From NCBI RefSeq assembly GCF_003002825.1, contig NZ_PVTE01000021.1, positions 1 to 64,000 on the forward strand: a stretch of DNA of 64,000 bases. The letters are read 5' to 3'. The notes beneath the pieces are model-generated. The model searched no databases. It was not told the origin of the DNA and saw only the letters and a program-made list of their open reading frames with translations. Below, one piece after another: positions 18,506 to 27,409 of this stretch; the stretch's first letter is position 1, and each line of letters begins with the position of its first letter. The DNA is from Spirosoma oryzae. Lineage in GTDB: Bacteria; Bacteroidota; Bacteroidia; Cytophagales; Spirosomataceae. The position numbers and the translations under genes were made by a program.

Positions 18506-18975
18506 TCGATTTCGGTAAATGAGCGATAGTGATCGCGGGTGTAGTAAGCGTGATCGTCGGAACTGGTAACAAGTCGCTCAGCGCCCCGGTTCTGTCCCTG
18601 AATTTTTGGTTTTACGTCCCATTCCTGATAACGCAGTCGCTGACCAGTGCTGTTCTGAATCGGTAGCTGCCGCTCGTAATTGCCGAACGTACGGCCACCA
18701 ACGTAGCCTTTAGGTGCTCGGTGATTCGTACGAACATACGCCAGTACGGTACGCACGTAGTCAGGGATCGCCAGTGCTGAAGTGGTAGCCTGATTATCAG
18801 TACTCTGCTCCGACTGATGACGATGATGGCGTTTGTGGCGGGCCGGCTGCTGCTGAACGTCAGCGGTTGGTTGCTGACTGGTACGCTGTTCGTTTCCACG
18901 ACAGGCGACGGTGGAAAACAGCAGGCTCAGTAGAAGACTGAATCGAATCAATGTGGAAAACGGGTGGGATTTCAT
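18502..18975 (-). CDS. Exported barnase/RNase Sa-type guanyl-specific ribonuclease (lipoprotein)
   Basis: 157 residues. A signal peptide ends in STVAC (C25), a likely lipobox, followed by a His/Gln-rich linker (about 30-65). The catalytic domain has the N1/T1-family signature: [24 protein letters not shown] (general base E118), AERLVTSSD (R134) and [10 protein letters not shown] (general acid H149). The residue spacing matches barnase and RNase Sa. It is paired with a barstar-like inhibitor in an overlapping gene. Extracytoplasmic placement suggests either RNA scavenging or a toxin delivered to competitors, with the inhibitor protecting the producer. I see no delivery domain. Confidence 0.85.
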   Translation of the reverse strand: MKSHPFSTLIRFSLLLSLLFSTVACRGNEQRTSQQPTADVQQQPARHKRHHRHQSEQSTDNQATTSALAIPDYVRTVLAYVRTNHRAPKGYVGGRTFGNYERQLPIQNSTGQRLRYQEWDVKPKIQGQNRGAERLVTSSDDHAYYTRDHYRSFTEIE

Positions 18976-19015
18976 GCGACAAACTTACTGGTAAGAAGGA
19001 TACCACCATAGCGCA

Positions 19016-19046
19016 CAAAAAAGCCCGCTACGGAGAGCAGGCTTTC
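19016..19046 (-). terminator. Intrinsic terminator after the muconolactone-isomerase-like gene
   Basis: On the minus strand AAGCCTGCT pairs with AGCGGGCTT (one G-U), 6-nt loop, then a run of six T. It ends the transcript of the gene finishing at 19049 and isolates the downstream barnase gene. Confidence 0.85.
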
Positions 19047-19048
19047 TG

Positions 19049-19345
19049 TTAATTCAGCGAAAAAAGCGGAATGCGTGCCGCAACCATATTGTGAAACATC
19101 AGCTCTGTTACGAACGGTGTCATGTATTTGATCAGCGGAAATTCCGATATCGACTCCATGACCTCCAACTCGGAATCAGCTTTGAAAATGCACCACAGCT
19201 TCTGCCGGTCTACCGACAAAGAATATGATAGTAATTGGCCTCGCTCCATCAACTCGTCGACTTTAACCCGCTGGGCCGGAATTTGATTGGCAAACTCATC
19301 ATCCATCACGGTGGGAAGGTCGAATTCGACCATGTACTGGCTCAT
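19049..19345 (-). CDS. Muconolactone delta-isomerase-like small protein (YciI/ferredoxin-like fold)
   Basis: 98 residues, soluble. The pattern MSQYMVEFDLP, then LMERGQLLSYSLSVDRQKLWCIFKADSELEVMESISEFPLIKYM and a short C-terminus resembles the muconolactone isomerase-like ferredoxin fold family. Many such proteins in genomes lacking the beta-ketoadipate pathway have no known role, so I claim only the fold. It sits 38 bp after the hydrolase gene on the same strand and may belong to the same aromatic-detoxification transcript. Confidence 0.65.
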   Translation of the reverse strand: MSQYMVEFDLPTVMDDEFANQIPAQRVKVDELMERGQLLSYSLSVDRQKLWCIFKADSELEVMESISEFPLIKYMTPFVTELMFHNMVAARIPLFSLN

Positions 19346-19383
19346 AAGCAGTGTCGTTTTGCATCGAGCCGGCTTTCATTATG

Positions 19384-20022
19384 TCAGCTTACCTGACCAC
19401 CGGCTATCAGCAAATTAACGATCTTTAGCTCATCTTCGTTGATCGTATGCGGGAAATTTGGGTACAAACGCGCCGTAACGGCCGCATTCATGCCACTCAA
19501 AATCCGCTCTGTTTCCAGTACGCGCTCTTTCGGTACGTGGCTATCACGGTCGCTGCAACCGAGGAAAATGGGCGTGCCGTCGAAATCACCGGTATAGTCA
19601 CGATTCGTCCCATCAGGACCAACCAGTCCTCCACTTAAAGCGAATACACCACCATAGCGCATGGCGTTTCTGGCGACATACTCCGACAACAAACAGGCAC
19701 CCTGCGAAAACCCAAACCAGTATAGCTGCGACGGATTGACGTTGTGGTCGGATTGCAAACGTGCCCGTAAACCTGACAGCACCGCCAGCGCCGACGACAG
19801 GTACGGCTCGTTCTCGTCTGTTGGTCGCAGAAACGAATACGGATACCAGGTATTTCCGGTGGCTTCCGGTGCCACAAAGGCGAAATCATCGGCGTCGATG
19901 TACTGCGACAGCGACAGTATATCGCGGGCTGAACCGCCCCGGCCATGAACCATAATCATCACCTTACTCGCTTCTTCGAGCGGCTTACCGGCGGTTATGT
20001 ATGCGTTTGGATCGTGGATCAT
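19384..20022 (-). CDS. MhqD-like alpha/beta hydrolase (phospholipase/carboxylesterase family)
   Basis: 212 residues. An N-terminal oxyanion loop MVHGRGGSA (about 24-32), nucleophile elbow GFSQG (S106), an acid near CSDRDSHVP and the catalytic His in FPHTINEDE. This is the phospholipase/carboxylesterase family that includes MhqD of Bacillus subtilis. The gene starts 1 bp after the stop of a ring-cleavage dioxygenase gene, the pairing seen in the mhqED hydroquinone/quinone-resistance genes. It probably hydrolyses the ring-cleavage product; substrate not proven. Confidence 0.82.
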   Translation of the reverse strand: MIHDPNAYITAGKPLEEASKVMIMVHGRGGSARDILSLSQYIDADDFAFVAPEATGNTWYPYSFLRPTDENEPYLSSALAVLSGLRARLQSDHNVNPSQLYWFGFSQGACLLSEYVARNAMRYGGVFALSGGLVGPDGTNRDYTGDFDGTPIFLGCSDRDSHVPKERVLETERILSGMNAAVTARLYPNFPHTINEDELKIVNLLIAGGQVS

Positions 20023-20023
20023 A

Positions 20024-20968
20024 TCAGTACTGTTTTACCTGAATGGGTGGCAATTCAGCTTCTACTTTAGCCCGACGTGCTTCATACTGCGCGGGTAATT
20101 TCAAGGCCGTACCTAACTCAGCGACCGACTCATCGACAGAAAAGCCCGGCGGATTGGTCGCTACTTCAAACAGCACACCACCCGGTTCGCGGAAATAAAT
20201 ACTGTTGAAGTAATTGCGGTCCTGTACGGGCGTAACCTGGTAGCCCGCCGACAGCAGCTGCTCCTGAATAGTCAACTGGGTATCGTCGGAATCGGTTGAA
20301 AACGCGACATGGTGTACCGAGCCGCCCCCCTGTAAGGCCCGAACCGCGTCTGGTGACTGTAATACGTCGACAAAATTGCCCGAGCCGCCTTTACCCGCCT
20401 GAAACCGATACAAACCGTTTTCTTCGGCTACCAGCGTGTGCTGCATTGAATCGGTCAGTAATCGAATGGTGCGATCTGGATTCTGCTCGTTCAGCGTCAC
20501 GGTATGAAAACCCCGCACGGCATACTCGGCCGGAACCGATCCGTTTTTCCAGCCTGTGCGGCTATCTTCGTCGGTGAAGACCAGTTCGATACCCATGCCG
20601 TCGAAATCTTCGAAGCGCACATACGTCTCGTTAAAGCGTTTGTTTGGCCCCGAATACGGAATGTTGGATTGATGCAGCCGGTCCAGCCAGTACTGCATGC
20701 CCGCTACCGGTACCGAAAACGCCGTGTAGGTGAGCTGACCAATCCCTTTCCGACCGCGTGGGATGCCGTCGTACGGAAAGAACGTCATGATCGTGCCCGG
20801 CGAGCCGGTTTCGTCGCCGTAATACAGGTGATACACGTCGGGTGCGTCGAAGTTTACCGTCTTCTTGACCAGTCGCAGACCCAGTATGCCGGTGTAGTAA
20901 TCGACGTTACGTTGCGTATTCCCAGCCAGGGCTGTTACGTGGTGCAAACCATTGATGAGCGTTTCCAT
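20024..20968 (-). CDS. VOC-family ring-cleaving dioxygenase, MhqE/MhqO-like
   Basis: With the ATG at 20968 (METLINGLHHVTALAG) the protein has 314 residues; the upstream frame adds an unlikely Cys/Asn-rich extension. Two vicinal-oxygen-chelate modules are present: residues 1-140 with LHHVTALAG and GIELVFTDED, and 150-300 with GFHTVTLNE, VHHVAFST and GVLFEVATNPPGF. The His and Glu metal ligands are in these segments. It matches extradiol dioxygenases acting on hydroquinones. An imperfect palindrome lies about 55 bp upstream of the start and could be an operator. It forms an operon with the hydrolase. Confidence 0.85.
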   Translation of the reverse strand: METLINGLHHVTALAGNTQRNVDYYTGILGLRLVKKTVNFDAPDVYHLYYGDETGSPGTIMTFFPYDGIPRGRKGIGQLTYTAFSVPVAGMQYWLDRLHQSNIPYSGPNKRFNETYVRFEDFDGMGIELVFTDEDSRTGWKNGSVPAEYAVRGFHTVTLNEQNPDRTIRLLTDSMQHTLVAEENGLYRFQAGKGGSGNFVDVLQSPDAVRALQGGGSVHHVAFSTDSDDTQLTIQEQLLSAGYQVTPVQDRNYFNSIYFREPGGVLFEVATNPPGFSVDESVAELGTALKLPAQYEARRAKVEAELPPIQVKQY

Positions 20969-21020
20969 AGTATAAGCTTGGTTAGAATCTGAACTGTGCT
21001 GCAAATAAAAACAATTGCAA

Positions 21021-21039
21021 TTAATGTATGTACAATTAA
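21021..21039. promoter_or_regulatory. Imperfect palindrome upstream of the dioxygenase/hydrolase operon
   Basis: TTAATGTATGTACAATTAA has TTAAT/ATTAA arms around a GTA-rich centre, in an AT-rich segment preceded by CAATTG. Quinone-responsive MarR or HxlR regulators bind such dyads upstream of mhq genes in Firmicutes. No regulator gene is adjacent here. Confidence 0.3.
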
Positions 21040-21058
21040 TGCCTAAAATTTGTTCCAC

Positions 21059-21087
21059 AAAAAAAGCCCGGTCTTCAGACCGGGCTT
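21059..21087 (-). terminator. Intrinsic terminator after pdhA
   Basis: A perfect 10-bp stem (AAGCCCGGTC with GACCGGGCTT), TGAA tetraloop on the minus strand, then a run of seven T. It ends the pdhA transcript. Confidence 0.93.
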
Positions 21088-21109
21088 CATAACGCTGTAA
21101 ATCAGCTGT

Positions 21110-22177
21110 CTATTCTTTCAGGAACGGATAGTCCGACTGAACATATACGTCTTTGTACGCTTCTTCGGGTGATGGGTACGGCGACTCTTCGGCAAACTTC
21201 ACCGATTCATCAACGATGCCTTTGATCTTCTTGTCGATTGCGTTCAGATCGTCTTCCGAAGCCAGGCCTTTTTCCAGAATGCGGGTACGAACCATTTCGA
21301 TCGGGTCACGCTGCTTGTATTGCTCAACCTCTTCTTTGGTACGGTACTTCTGCGGGTCCGACATTGAGTGACCCCGGTAACGGTACGTCCGGAACTCAAG
21401 GAAGGTCGGTCCTTCACCCGAGCGAGCCCGGTCAGCAGCCCGGCTTACGGCTTCGTGAACGGCTTCGACGTCCATCGCGTCGACTGGTTCCGATGGCATA
21501 TCGTACGATTCGCCGATGGTGTACAGTTCCGTTACGTTCGACGTACGGGCAACCGACGTTCCCATGGCGTAACCATTGTTTTCAACGACGAAGATGACCG
21601 GTAGTTTCCAGAGCATCGCCATGTTGAAGGCCTCGTGCAGCGCACCCTGCCGAACAGCACCGTCGCCGAAGAAACAGATGCAAAGGTTTTTGGTTTTGTT
21701 GTACTTCTCGGCGAAGGCGATACCCGCTCCCATCGGAATCTGAGCACCAACGATACCGTGGCCACCGACGAAATTGACCGACTTGTCGAAGATGTGCATC
21801 GACCCGCCTTTGCCTTTCGATGAGCCAGTTTGTTTGGCAAACAGCTCGGCCATTACGGCCTTCGGATCGGAGCCGAGGGCGAGTGGGATACCGTGGTCAC
21901 GATAGGCGGTAATCCATTTATCGTCTTTGGTCAGCGCCGTGTACGCGCCCGACGAGCCTGCTTCCTGACCGATATACAGGTGACAGAAGCCACGAATTTT
22001 CTGCTGACCGTACAGTTGACCGGCTTTCTCTTCGAATTTCCGTTGCAACTGCATCGACTCGTACCAGTACATGTACTGTTCTTTCGAGAATTCTGTCTTC
22101 ACAGGTTCAGGGGCTTTGCCGTTCTGCTGGGTACTCTCCGACGAAGATGCCGGTGCTTTTTCTTTGACGCTTGCCAT
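21110..22177 (-). CDS. pdhA: Pyruvate dehydrogenase E1 component, alpha subunit
   Basis: The ATG at 22177 (MASVKEKAPASSS) gives 355 residues; a longer upstream frame adds sequence not expected in the family. Thiamine-diphosphate features: YIGQEAGSSGAYTAL, the TPP/Mg motif GDGAVRQGALHEAFNMA to VVENN, and the phosphorylation-loop-like segment YRYRGHSMSDPQKYR. The N-terminal ~30 residues are low complexity. It decarboxylates pyruvate together with E1-beta, E2 and E3, none of which is adjacent. It is divergent from recF and ends at a strong terminator, so it is transcribed alone. Confidence 0.93.
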   Translation of the reverse strand: MASVKEKAPASSSESTQQNGKAPEPVKTEFSKEQYMYWYESMQLQRKFEEKAGQLYGQQKIRGFCHLYIGQEAGSSGAYTALTKDDKWITAYRDHGIPLALGSDPKAVMAELFAKQTGSSKGKGGSMHIFDKSVNFVGGHGIVGAQIPMGAGIAFAEKYNKTKNLCICFFGDGAVRQGALHEAFNMAMLWKLPVIFVVENNGYAMGTSVARTSNVTELYTIGESYDMPSEPVDAMDVEAVHEAVSRAADRARSGEGPTFLEFRTYRYRGHSMSDPQKYRTKEEVEQYKQRDPIEMVRTRILEKGLASEDDLNAIDKKIKGIVDESVKFAEESPYPSPEEAYKDVYVQSDYPFLKE

Positions 22178-22269
22178 ATGAATGAGTTCGCTAAATCGGT
22201 CGCGGCTGCGGTCGACGAACGGTAATCGGAGCGATTTCCCCGCTACCCACGAACCGAACAAACCAGCCG

Positions 22270-22277
22270 TATCTTTG
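22270..22277 (+). promoter_or_regulatory. Possible recF promoter -7 box
   Basis: TATCTTTG matches TAnnTTTG on the plus strand 92 nt upstream of the recF ATG. No TTG is found 19-21 nt upstream, so support is partial. Confidence 0.3.
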
Positions 22278-22369
22278 TTGCCAATACCAAATCAGCGCGT
22301 GTAAAACGGCACTGGTTTAGGTAACTGACAGCCGCGAAATTACGCATTCTCGCGTTACGAGCCATACGT

Positions 22370-23488
22370 ATGCATCTCGAAAAACTGAGCCTGACCAATT
22401 TTAAAAATTACGAGGATGGCCGGTATCTGTTCGGGCAGCAGGTTAACGTACTCGTCGGGCCAAATGGTAGCGGAAAAACGAATCTGCTCGATGCCGTTTA
22501 CTTCCTGTCGCTCAGCAAAAGTGCGTTCCACAGTCAGGACGCCCTGAGCATTCTGCACGATGCCGATTATTTCATTCTCGACGGTGTTTTTCAGGAAGAT
22601 ACGGGCGACACGCCGACCGAACACCAGATCAGTCACCGGATGGTGCAGATTACGATTAGTCTGCAACGGGGACAGCGGAAAGTGTTGATGGCCGACAAAA
22701 AGCCGTACGAGCGTATCAGTGAGCATATCGGTCGGTTTCCGGTAGTGCTGGTAGCCCCCAACGATACGGACCTTGTTCGTGAGCATAGTGAAGACCGGCG
22801 GCATTTCTTCGACGGTGTACTGTCGCAGCTCGACCCCGACTACCTGCGCGATTACCTGACGTATCAGCAGGTGCTGAAGCAGCGAAACAGCCTACTCAAG
22901 CTGTTTGCTGAGCGAAACCAGGTCGACAATGATATGCTCGATACATATGATGAGCCGCTGCTCATGCTAAGTCAGCGCATTCACGACGCCCGCCAACAGT
23001 TTGTGAAAGACTTTCTGCCGGGCTTTCGCGATCATTACGCGTACCTGAGCGACGAGCGCGAGGTTGTCGACATTGTCTATGAATCGGAGGTCAGCAAGCC
23101 CGACTTCGCCACCGAGTTTCGGCATTTCCGCCGGCGTGATACGGTGCTACAGCGCACGACGATGGGTATCCACAAAGACGACTACAGCTTTCTGATCGGT
23201 GGAGTACCGCTGAAAAAATTTGGGTCGCAGGGGCAGCAGAAGACGTTCGTCATCGCCCTCAAACTGGCTCAGTTCGATCAGATTCAGACCGAAAAAGGTA
23301 TTCGGCCCATTCTGCTGCTCGACGATATTTTCGACAAGCTCGATGACAAGCGAATCGGTAAGCTCATTCAGCGCATCGATGAACGCGCCTTCGGTCAGGT
23401 ATTCATTACCGACGCCCGGCCCGAACGGACGCGCGAATTGCTGGCGTCTGTACAAACCGACGTGCGTTTCTTCGAAGTAGGTGGCTGA
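22370..23488 (+). CDS. recF: DNA replication and repair protein RecF
   Basis: 372 residues, the usual RecF length. SMC-like ABC ATPase: N-terminal LSLTNFKNYEDG, Walker A GPNGSGKTN (30-38), the signature region KKFGSQGQQKTFVIALKL and Walker B RPILLLDDIFDKLD. RecF, with RecO and RecR, loads RecA at single-strand gaps. In many bacteria recF lies between dnaN and gyrB near the origin; here it is 17 kb from the candidate oriC and those neighbours are absent. It is followed by a glycosidase gene 64 bp downstream on the same strand. Confidence 0.95.
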   Translation: MHLEKLSLTNFKNYEDGRYLFGQQVNVLVGPNGSGKTNLLDAVYFLSLSKSAFHSQDALSILHDADYFILDGVFQEDTGDTPTEHQISHRMVQITISLQRGQRKVLMADKKPYERISEHIGRFPVVLVAPNDTDLVREHSEDRRHFFDGVLSQLDPDYLRDYLTYQQVLKQRNSLLKLFAERNQVDNDMLDTYDEPLLMLSQRIHDARQQFVKDFLPGFRDHYAYLSDEREVVDIVYESEVSKPDFATEFRHFRRRDTVLQRTTMGIHKDDYSFLIGGVPLKKFGSQGQQKTFVIALKLAQFDQIQTEKGIRPILLLDDIFDKLDDKRIGKLIQRIDERAFGQVFITDARPERTRELLASVQTDVRFFEVGG

Positions 23489-23552
23489 GTTATCTCACGA
23501 AAGTAAGAACGGTTGACGCCTTCCTTTCTGCGGGTAACCAACGCTGTTCCCA

Positions 23553-24956
23553 ATGTTCCCACGCCAGCTACTTGTCTTGCTACTGTTCTCCATCTGTAGT
23601 CAGGCTCAGTCAACGCTTCCCAAGCCGTTCGATTTTGCCGGGCCATTACGGGTATCTGATAATCATCGTTATCTGGTGCAGGCCAATGGAAAGCCGTTTT
23701 TCTATCTGGGTGATACGGCCTGGGAGTTGTTTCATCGACTAAATCGGGACGAGACGGAGCGCTACCTGAGCAAACGGGCTGAGCAGGGCTTCACGGTTAT
23801 TCAGGCGGTAGCCTTGGCGGAACTCGACGGGCTGAATACACCGAACGCCAACGGCGACAAGCCATTACTGGACAACGATCCGACCAAACCCAACGAAGCT
23901 TATTTTCGGCACATCGACTTTGTCATCGATAAGGCAGCGGAACTGGGCCTAGTCATCGGTTTATTGCCGACCTGGGGGGACAAACTCTTCAAGAATACCT
24001 GGGGGACTGGCCCGGAGATTTTCAACCCAACCAACGCCCGAACGTACGGACAGTGGATTGGTAATCGCTACCGAAATCGACCCAATATTATCTGGATTCT
24101 GGGTGGCGACCGGCAACCTCGGGACGGAAGCGACGACTTGGCTGTCTGGCGGGCTATGGCAGCCGGCATCGAGCAGGGCGTTGGTGGGCCCGAAAAGGCG
24201 CTGATGAGCTATCACGCGCAGCCGCTGCCGACCGACGCGGGTGGTTCAGGGAAATGGTTTCAGAACGACGACTGGTTCGACTTTTCCATGCACCAGACCG
24301 GGCACTGCCGCGACGTGGCCGTGTACGACAAAATAACCGTGAGCTACAACCGTCGCCCGACCAAACCAACCCTCGACGCCGAGCCGATCTACGAAGATCA
24401 TCCGGTTTGTTTCAACGCCAAAGACCTGGGTATATCCAATGCCTACGATGTCCGTCGGTCGGCGTATCTCGATCTGATGGCGGGTGCCCTTGGTCATACG
24501 TATGGTTGCCATCCTGTGTGGCAGATGGCTGCGCCGGGCCGTGCGCCGGTCAACGGGCCGCATTACAGCTGGATGGACGCGCTCGATCTGCCCGGTGCGA
24601 ATCAGATGAAACACGTACGCCGACTGTTCACTGCCCGCCCGATGCTGGATCGTGTGCCGGATCAGACGATTCTGCTCGACGGGGACAAAGAACCCGCTGC
24701 CCGCGTGCAGGCCATCCGGGGAATCGATCATGCGTTCGTATATACTACCGCCGGTAGGCCATTTACCGTACAACTCGGTCGTATTTCAGGTAATTCGCTG
24801 ACAGCTGGCTGGTTCAATCCCCGTACGGGTAACTGGAAGAAGCTGGAGAGTATTGCCAATGCCGGACAGCACCGATTCGTACCGCCAACGTCGGAGTACG
24901 GGCAGGATTGGATACTGACCCTGGACGACAGCAGCCGCAATTATCCCAATTTTTGA
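23553..24956 (+). CDS. Secreted apiosidase-like (DUF4038/GH140-type) glycoside hydrolase
   Basis: 467 residues with a signal peptide (MFPRQLLVLLLFSICSQAQS). The N-terminal (beta/alpha)8 domain has the DUF4038 landmarks YLVQANGKPFFYLGDTAWEL, EQGFTVIQAVALAELDGLN and IIWILGGDRQPR. The C-terminal ~90 residues (DHAFVYTTAGRPFTVQL, then GWFNPRTGNWKKL) match the putative collagen-binding beta domain that follows DUF4038. Members with known activity are apiosidases acting on rhamnogalacturonan II; others are uncharacterised. No polysaccharide-utilisation genes (susC/susD) are nearby. Confidence 0.8.
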   Translation: MFPRQLLVLLLFSICSQAQSTLPKPFDFAGPLRVSDNHRYLVQANGKPFFYLGDTAWELFHRLNRDETERYLSKRAEQGFTVIQAVALAELDGLNTPNANGDKPLLDNDPTKPNEAYFRHIDFVIDKAAELGLVIGLLPTWGDKLFKNTWGTGPEIFNPTNARTYGQWIGNRYRNRPNIIWILGGDRQPRDGSDDLAVWRAMAAGIEQGVGGPEKALMSYHAQPLPTDAGGSGKWFQNDDWFDFSMHQTGHCRDVAVYDKITVSYNRRPTKPTLDAEPIYEDHPVCFNAKDLGISNAYDVRRSAYLDLMAGALGHTYGCHPVWQMAAPGRAPVNGPHYSWMDALDLPGANQMKHVRRLFTARPMLDRVPDQTILLDGDKEPAARVQAIRGIDHAFVYTTAGRPFTVQLGRISGNSLTAGWFNPRTGNWKKLESIANAGQHRFVPPTSEYGQDWILTLDDSSRNYPNF

Positions 24957-25060
24957 CGCATAGATGCTTTTCAGACGCCGTAGCGCTGTAACCAAACGTT
25001 GGGCGATGACGTTAGCATAAACAAGTTTGCACTGCCGCAACCTCTTTTCCGATTTGCCTT

Positions 25061-26341
25061 ATGAATCGTGCCGCTCTGGTATTCATTGCCCCGGCAATTT
25101 TTCTGCTCATCGACACCTACGTCTATCAGGCTGTCCGCTACCTAAGCCGGTCAGCCAGCGATAGTACACAACGGACAATTGCCTTCGTTTACTGGGGCTT
25201 TACAGTTCTGTCGTTGATTGCGTACGTAGCCATGCAACTGCTGCCCGCCGACTCGCTGAGCCGACAGGTACGCACGTTTATCTGGGCCGGAATCGCCATC
25301 CCCTACTTCTCGAAAGTATTTGCCGTCATTTTTATTCTGATCGACGACATTGGTCGCTTCTTCCGCTGGATCGTATCGCTGTTTTACAAACCCGAAGTAC
25401 GCGAAGCCGTCGTTGATTCGAACAGTGCCGCTATTCCGGCAACGGACGTAATACCCCGTTCCGAGTTTTTGATGAAAACGGCGCTTGTCGTCGGGTCGAT
25501 ACCGTTGGTTGGCTTCTCATGGGGCATTCTGTCGGGAGCGCACGATTACCGCATCCGACGCATCAAACTGCCCCTTAAAAACCTGCCTTCCGGCTTTAAC
25601 GGAATGACCATCGCGCAGATTTCCGACATCCATACGGGTAGCTTCTTCAACAAAACGGCCGTAAAAGGGGGTGTCGACATGCTGATGGGACAAAAACCGG
25701 ATCTGGTGTTTTTTACAGGCGACTTAGTCAACAGTACAGCCAGCGAGGTAAATTCGTACATCGACGTGTTCGACAAAGTGAAAGCGCCCATGGGCGTGTA
25801 CTCGACACTCGGTAACCACGATTACGGCAAATATGTACAATGGCCCAGTGCACAGGCCGAGCGACAGAACGTACTCGACGTCATTGCCGCCCACAAGCAG
25901 ATGGGCTGGAACATTATGCTCGATGAAAACAAGATACTGGAGCAGAACGGCGACAAAATCGCGCTGATTGGCGTACAGAACCTAGGTTTCGGACCGGCTG
26001 CGTTACGGATGGGTAATCTGGCAAAGGCGTATCAGGGTACGCAGGATTATCCGGTCAAACTGTTGCTATCCCACGATCCCACGCACTGGGACGCTGAGGT
26101 ACGACCCCGCTACTCCGACATCGACGTTACCTTCAGCGGTCATACGCATGGCGCGCAGTTTGGCGTCGATCTGGGCGACGTACGCTGGAGTCCGGCGCAG
26201 TACTTCTACCGGCAATGGGCTGGCTTGTATCAGGAGGGCGATCAGCGATTATATGTCAATCGGGGGTACGGGTACATCGGTTATCCCGGCCGGGTCGGCA
26301 TACTGCCGGAGATTACGATCTTCGAGTTAGTAAAAGCATAA
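25061..26341 (+). CDS. Membrane-bound calcineurin-like metallophosphoesterase
   Basis: 426 residues. The N-terminal part has about four hydrophobic segments (near 4-24, 43-62, 76-103 and 138-160). The phosphoesterase domain faces away from the membrane: AQISDIHTGSF, FTGDLVNS, TLGNHDYG, LLSHDPTHW and FSGHTHGAQFG supply the dimetal ligands D, H, D, N, H, H and H. The layout matches the YkuE-like family. The substrate is unknown; some relatives cleave lipid A precursors or phosphodiesters. Genes before and after are on the same strand but more than 70 bp away. Confidence 0.85.
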   Translation: MNRAALVFIAPAIFLLIDTYVYQAVRYLSRSASDSTQRTIAFVYWGFTVLSLIAYVAMQLLPADSLSRQVRTFIWAGIAIPYFSKVFAVIFILIDDIGRFFRWIVSLFYKPEVREAVVDSNSAAIPATDVIPRSEFLMKTALVVGSIPLVGFSWGILSGAHDYRIRRIKLPLKNLPSGFNGMTIAQISDIHTGSFFNKTAVKGGVDMLMGQKPDLVFFTGDLVNSTASEVNSYIDVFDKVKAPMGVYSTLGNHDYGKYVQWPSAQAERQNVLDVIAAHKQMGWNIMLDENKILEQNGDKIALIGVQNLGFGPAALRMGNLAKAYQGTQDYPVKLLLSHDPTHWDAEVRPRYSDIDVTFSGHTHGAQFGVDLGDVRWSPAQYFYRQWAGLYQEGDQRLYVNRGYGYIGYPGRVGILPEITIFELVKA

Positions 26342-26413
26342 CAAAACCAAATCCGGTACCGGCGGGTTAGTGTCGCGTGTAGCTACACAGAATCGACTAA
26401 ACAAACGGTACCT

Positions 26414-27268
26414 ATGAAAATCACGTTCTTTACGCTGACTGCCTTGGTTCTATCCTTTTTCGCCCCGGAAAAGAAGCAGGAAGACACCAAAATTCCCCTT
26501 TGCCACGGCCCTGCCAATGGCATGTCGCTATTGGCCGCTAACCCCGCTTTCGCCAAAGCACACGCTGAACCGTTACCATTTACCTACGTGAGCAAGGCTG
26601 GTGACATGGTTAAGTTCAACACGCCCGACGGCAAAACGGCTGAAGGTTTTCTGCTGAAAGCCAAAAAGCCTTCCGATAAGTGGCTGCTGGTGTATCAGGA
26701 ATGGTGGGGGTTGAACGACTACATCAAGAAAGAAGCAGAAACCTATTACAACGACCTGAGCGACGTAAACGTGCTGGCGCTGGATATGTACGATGGTAAA
26801 GTCGCAACCAAACAGGAAGATGCGGCTAAGTACATGCAGGGCGCTGATCAGACTCGGTTGCAAAACATCACGAAGGGTGCCATTGCCTACGCAGGCCCTA
26901 AAGCAAAAATTGCGAGCGTGGGCTGGTGCTTTGGTGGTATGCTGTCGCTCCAGTCGGCTATCCTGACCGGCAAACAGGCCGTCGGTTGCGTTATGTATTA
27001 CGGCTTTCCTATTCAGGACGTCAGCAAGCTAAAAATGCTGGATACGGATGTACTCGCTTTCTTCGGTACGAAAGATGGCTTCATCAAACAGGAATCGGTG
27101 AAGGAATTCGAGGAGAACATGAAAAAGGCGAACGAGAAGCTGACCGTGAAAATGTACGACGCCAATCACGCCTTTGCTAACCCCAGCAATCCGAATTATG
27201 ACAAGGCTGCCACGGAAGACGCCTATAAGCGTTCGCTGACCTATTTGAAGGCGAAACTAAAGGCTTAA
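26414..27268 (+). CDS. Exported dienelactone hydrolase family protein
   Basis: 284 residues with a cleavable N-terminus (MKITFFTLTALVLSFFAPEK). Alpha/beta hydrolase fold with LVYQEWWGLNDYIKKEA (about 92-108), nucleophile Cys in VGWCFGG (C172), the acid D221 in FGTKDGF and His in DANHAFANP (H252). A Cys-Asp-His triad is the hallmark of dienelactone hydrolases. No chlorocatechol genes are nearby, so the substrate is unlikely to be the classical one. A rho-independent terminator follows 24 bp downstream of the stop. Confidence 0.87.
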   Translation: MKITFFTLTALVLSFFAPEKKQEDTKIPLCHGPANGMSLLAANPAFAKAHAEPLPFTYVSKAGDMVKFNTPDGKTAEGFLLKAKKPSDKWLLVYQEWWGLNDYIKKEAETYYNDLSDVNVLALDMYDGKVATKQEDAAKYMQGADQTRLQNITKGAIAYAGPKAKIASVGWCFGGMLSLQSAILTGKQAVGCVMYYGFPIQDVSKLKMLDTDVLAFFGTKDGFIKQESVKEFEENMKKANEKLTVKMYDANHAFANPSNPNYDKAATEDAYKRSLTYLKAKLKA

Positions 27269-27292
27269 CCAGCCTGTCCTCAGGCGATTCAG

Positions 27293-27331
27293 CGAATGCC
27301 ACGGCACCATACTGCCGTGGCATTCGTTTTT
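27293..27331 (+). terminator. Intrinsic terminator after the dienelactone hydrolase gene
   Basis: A perfect 14-bp stem (CGAATGCCACGGCA with TGCCGTGGCATTCG), 6-nt loop, then TTTTTAC on the plus strand. Confidence 0.93.
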
Positions 27332-27409
27332 ACAGCAGCGTTAAACCTTTTCATTGACTAATTGTCATACTGACAAAGGTTGACGCTTAAACAGTAAACA
27401 GACTCGCTT

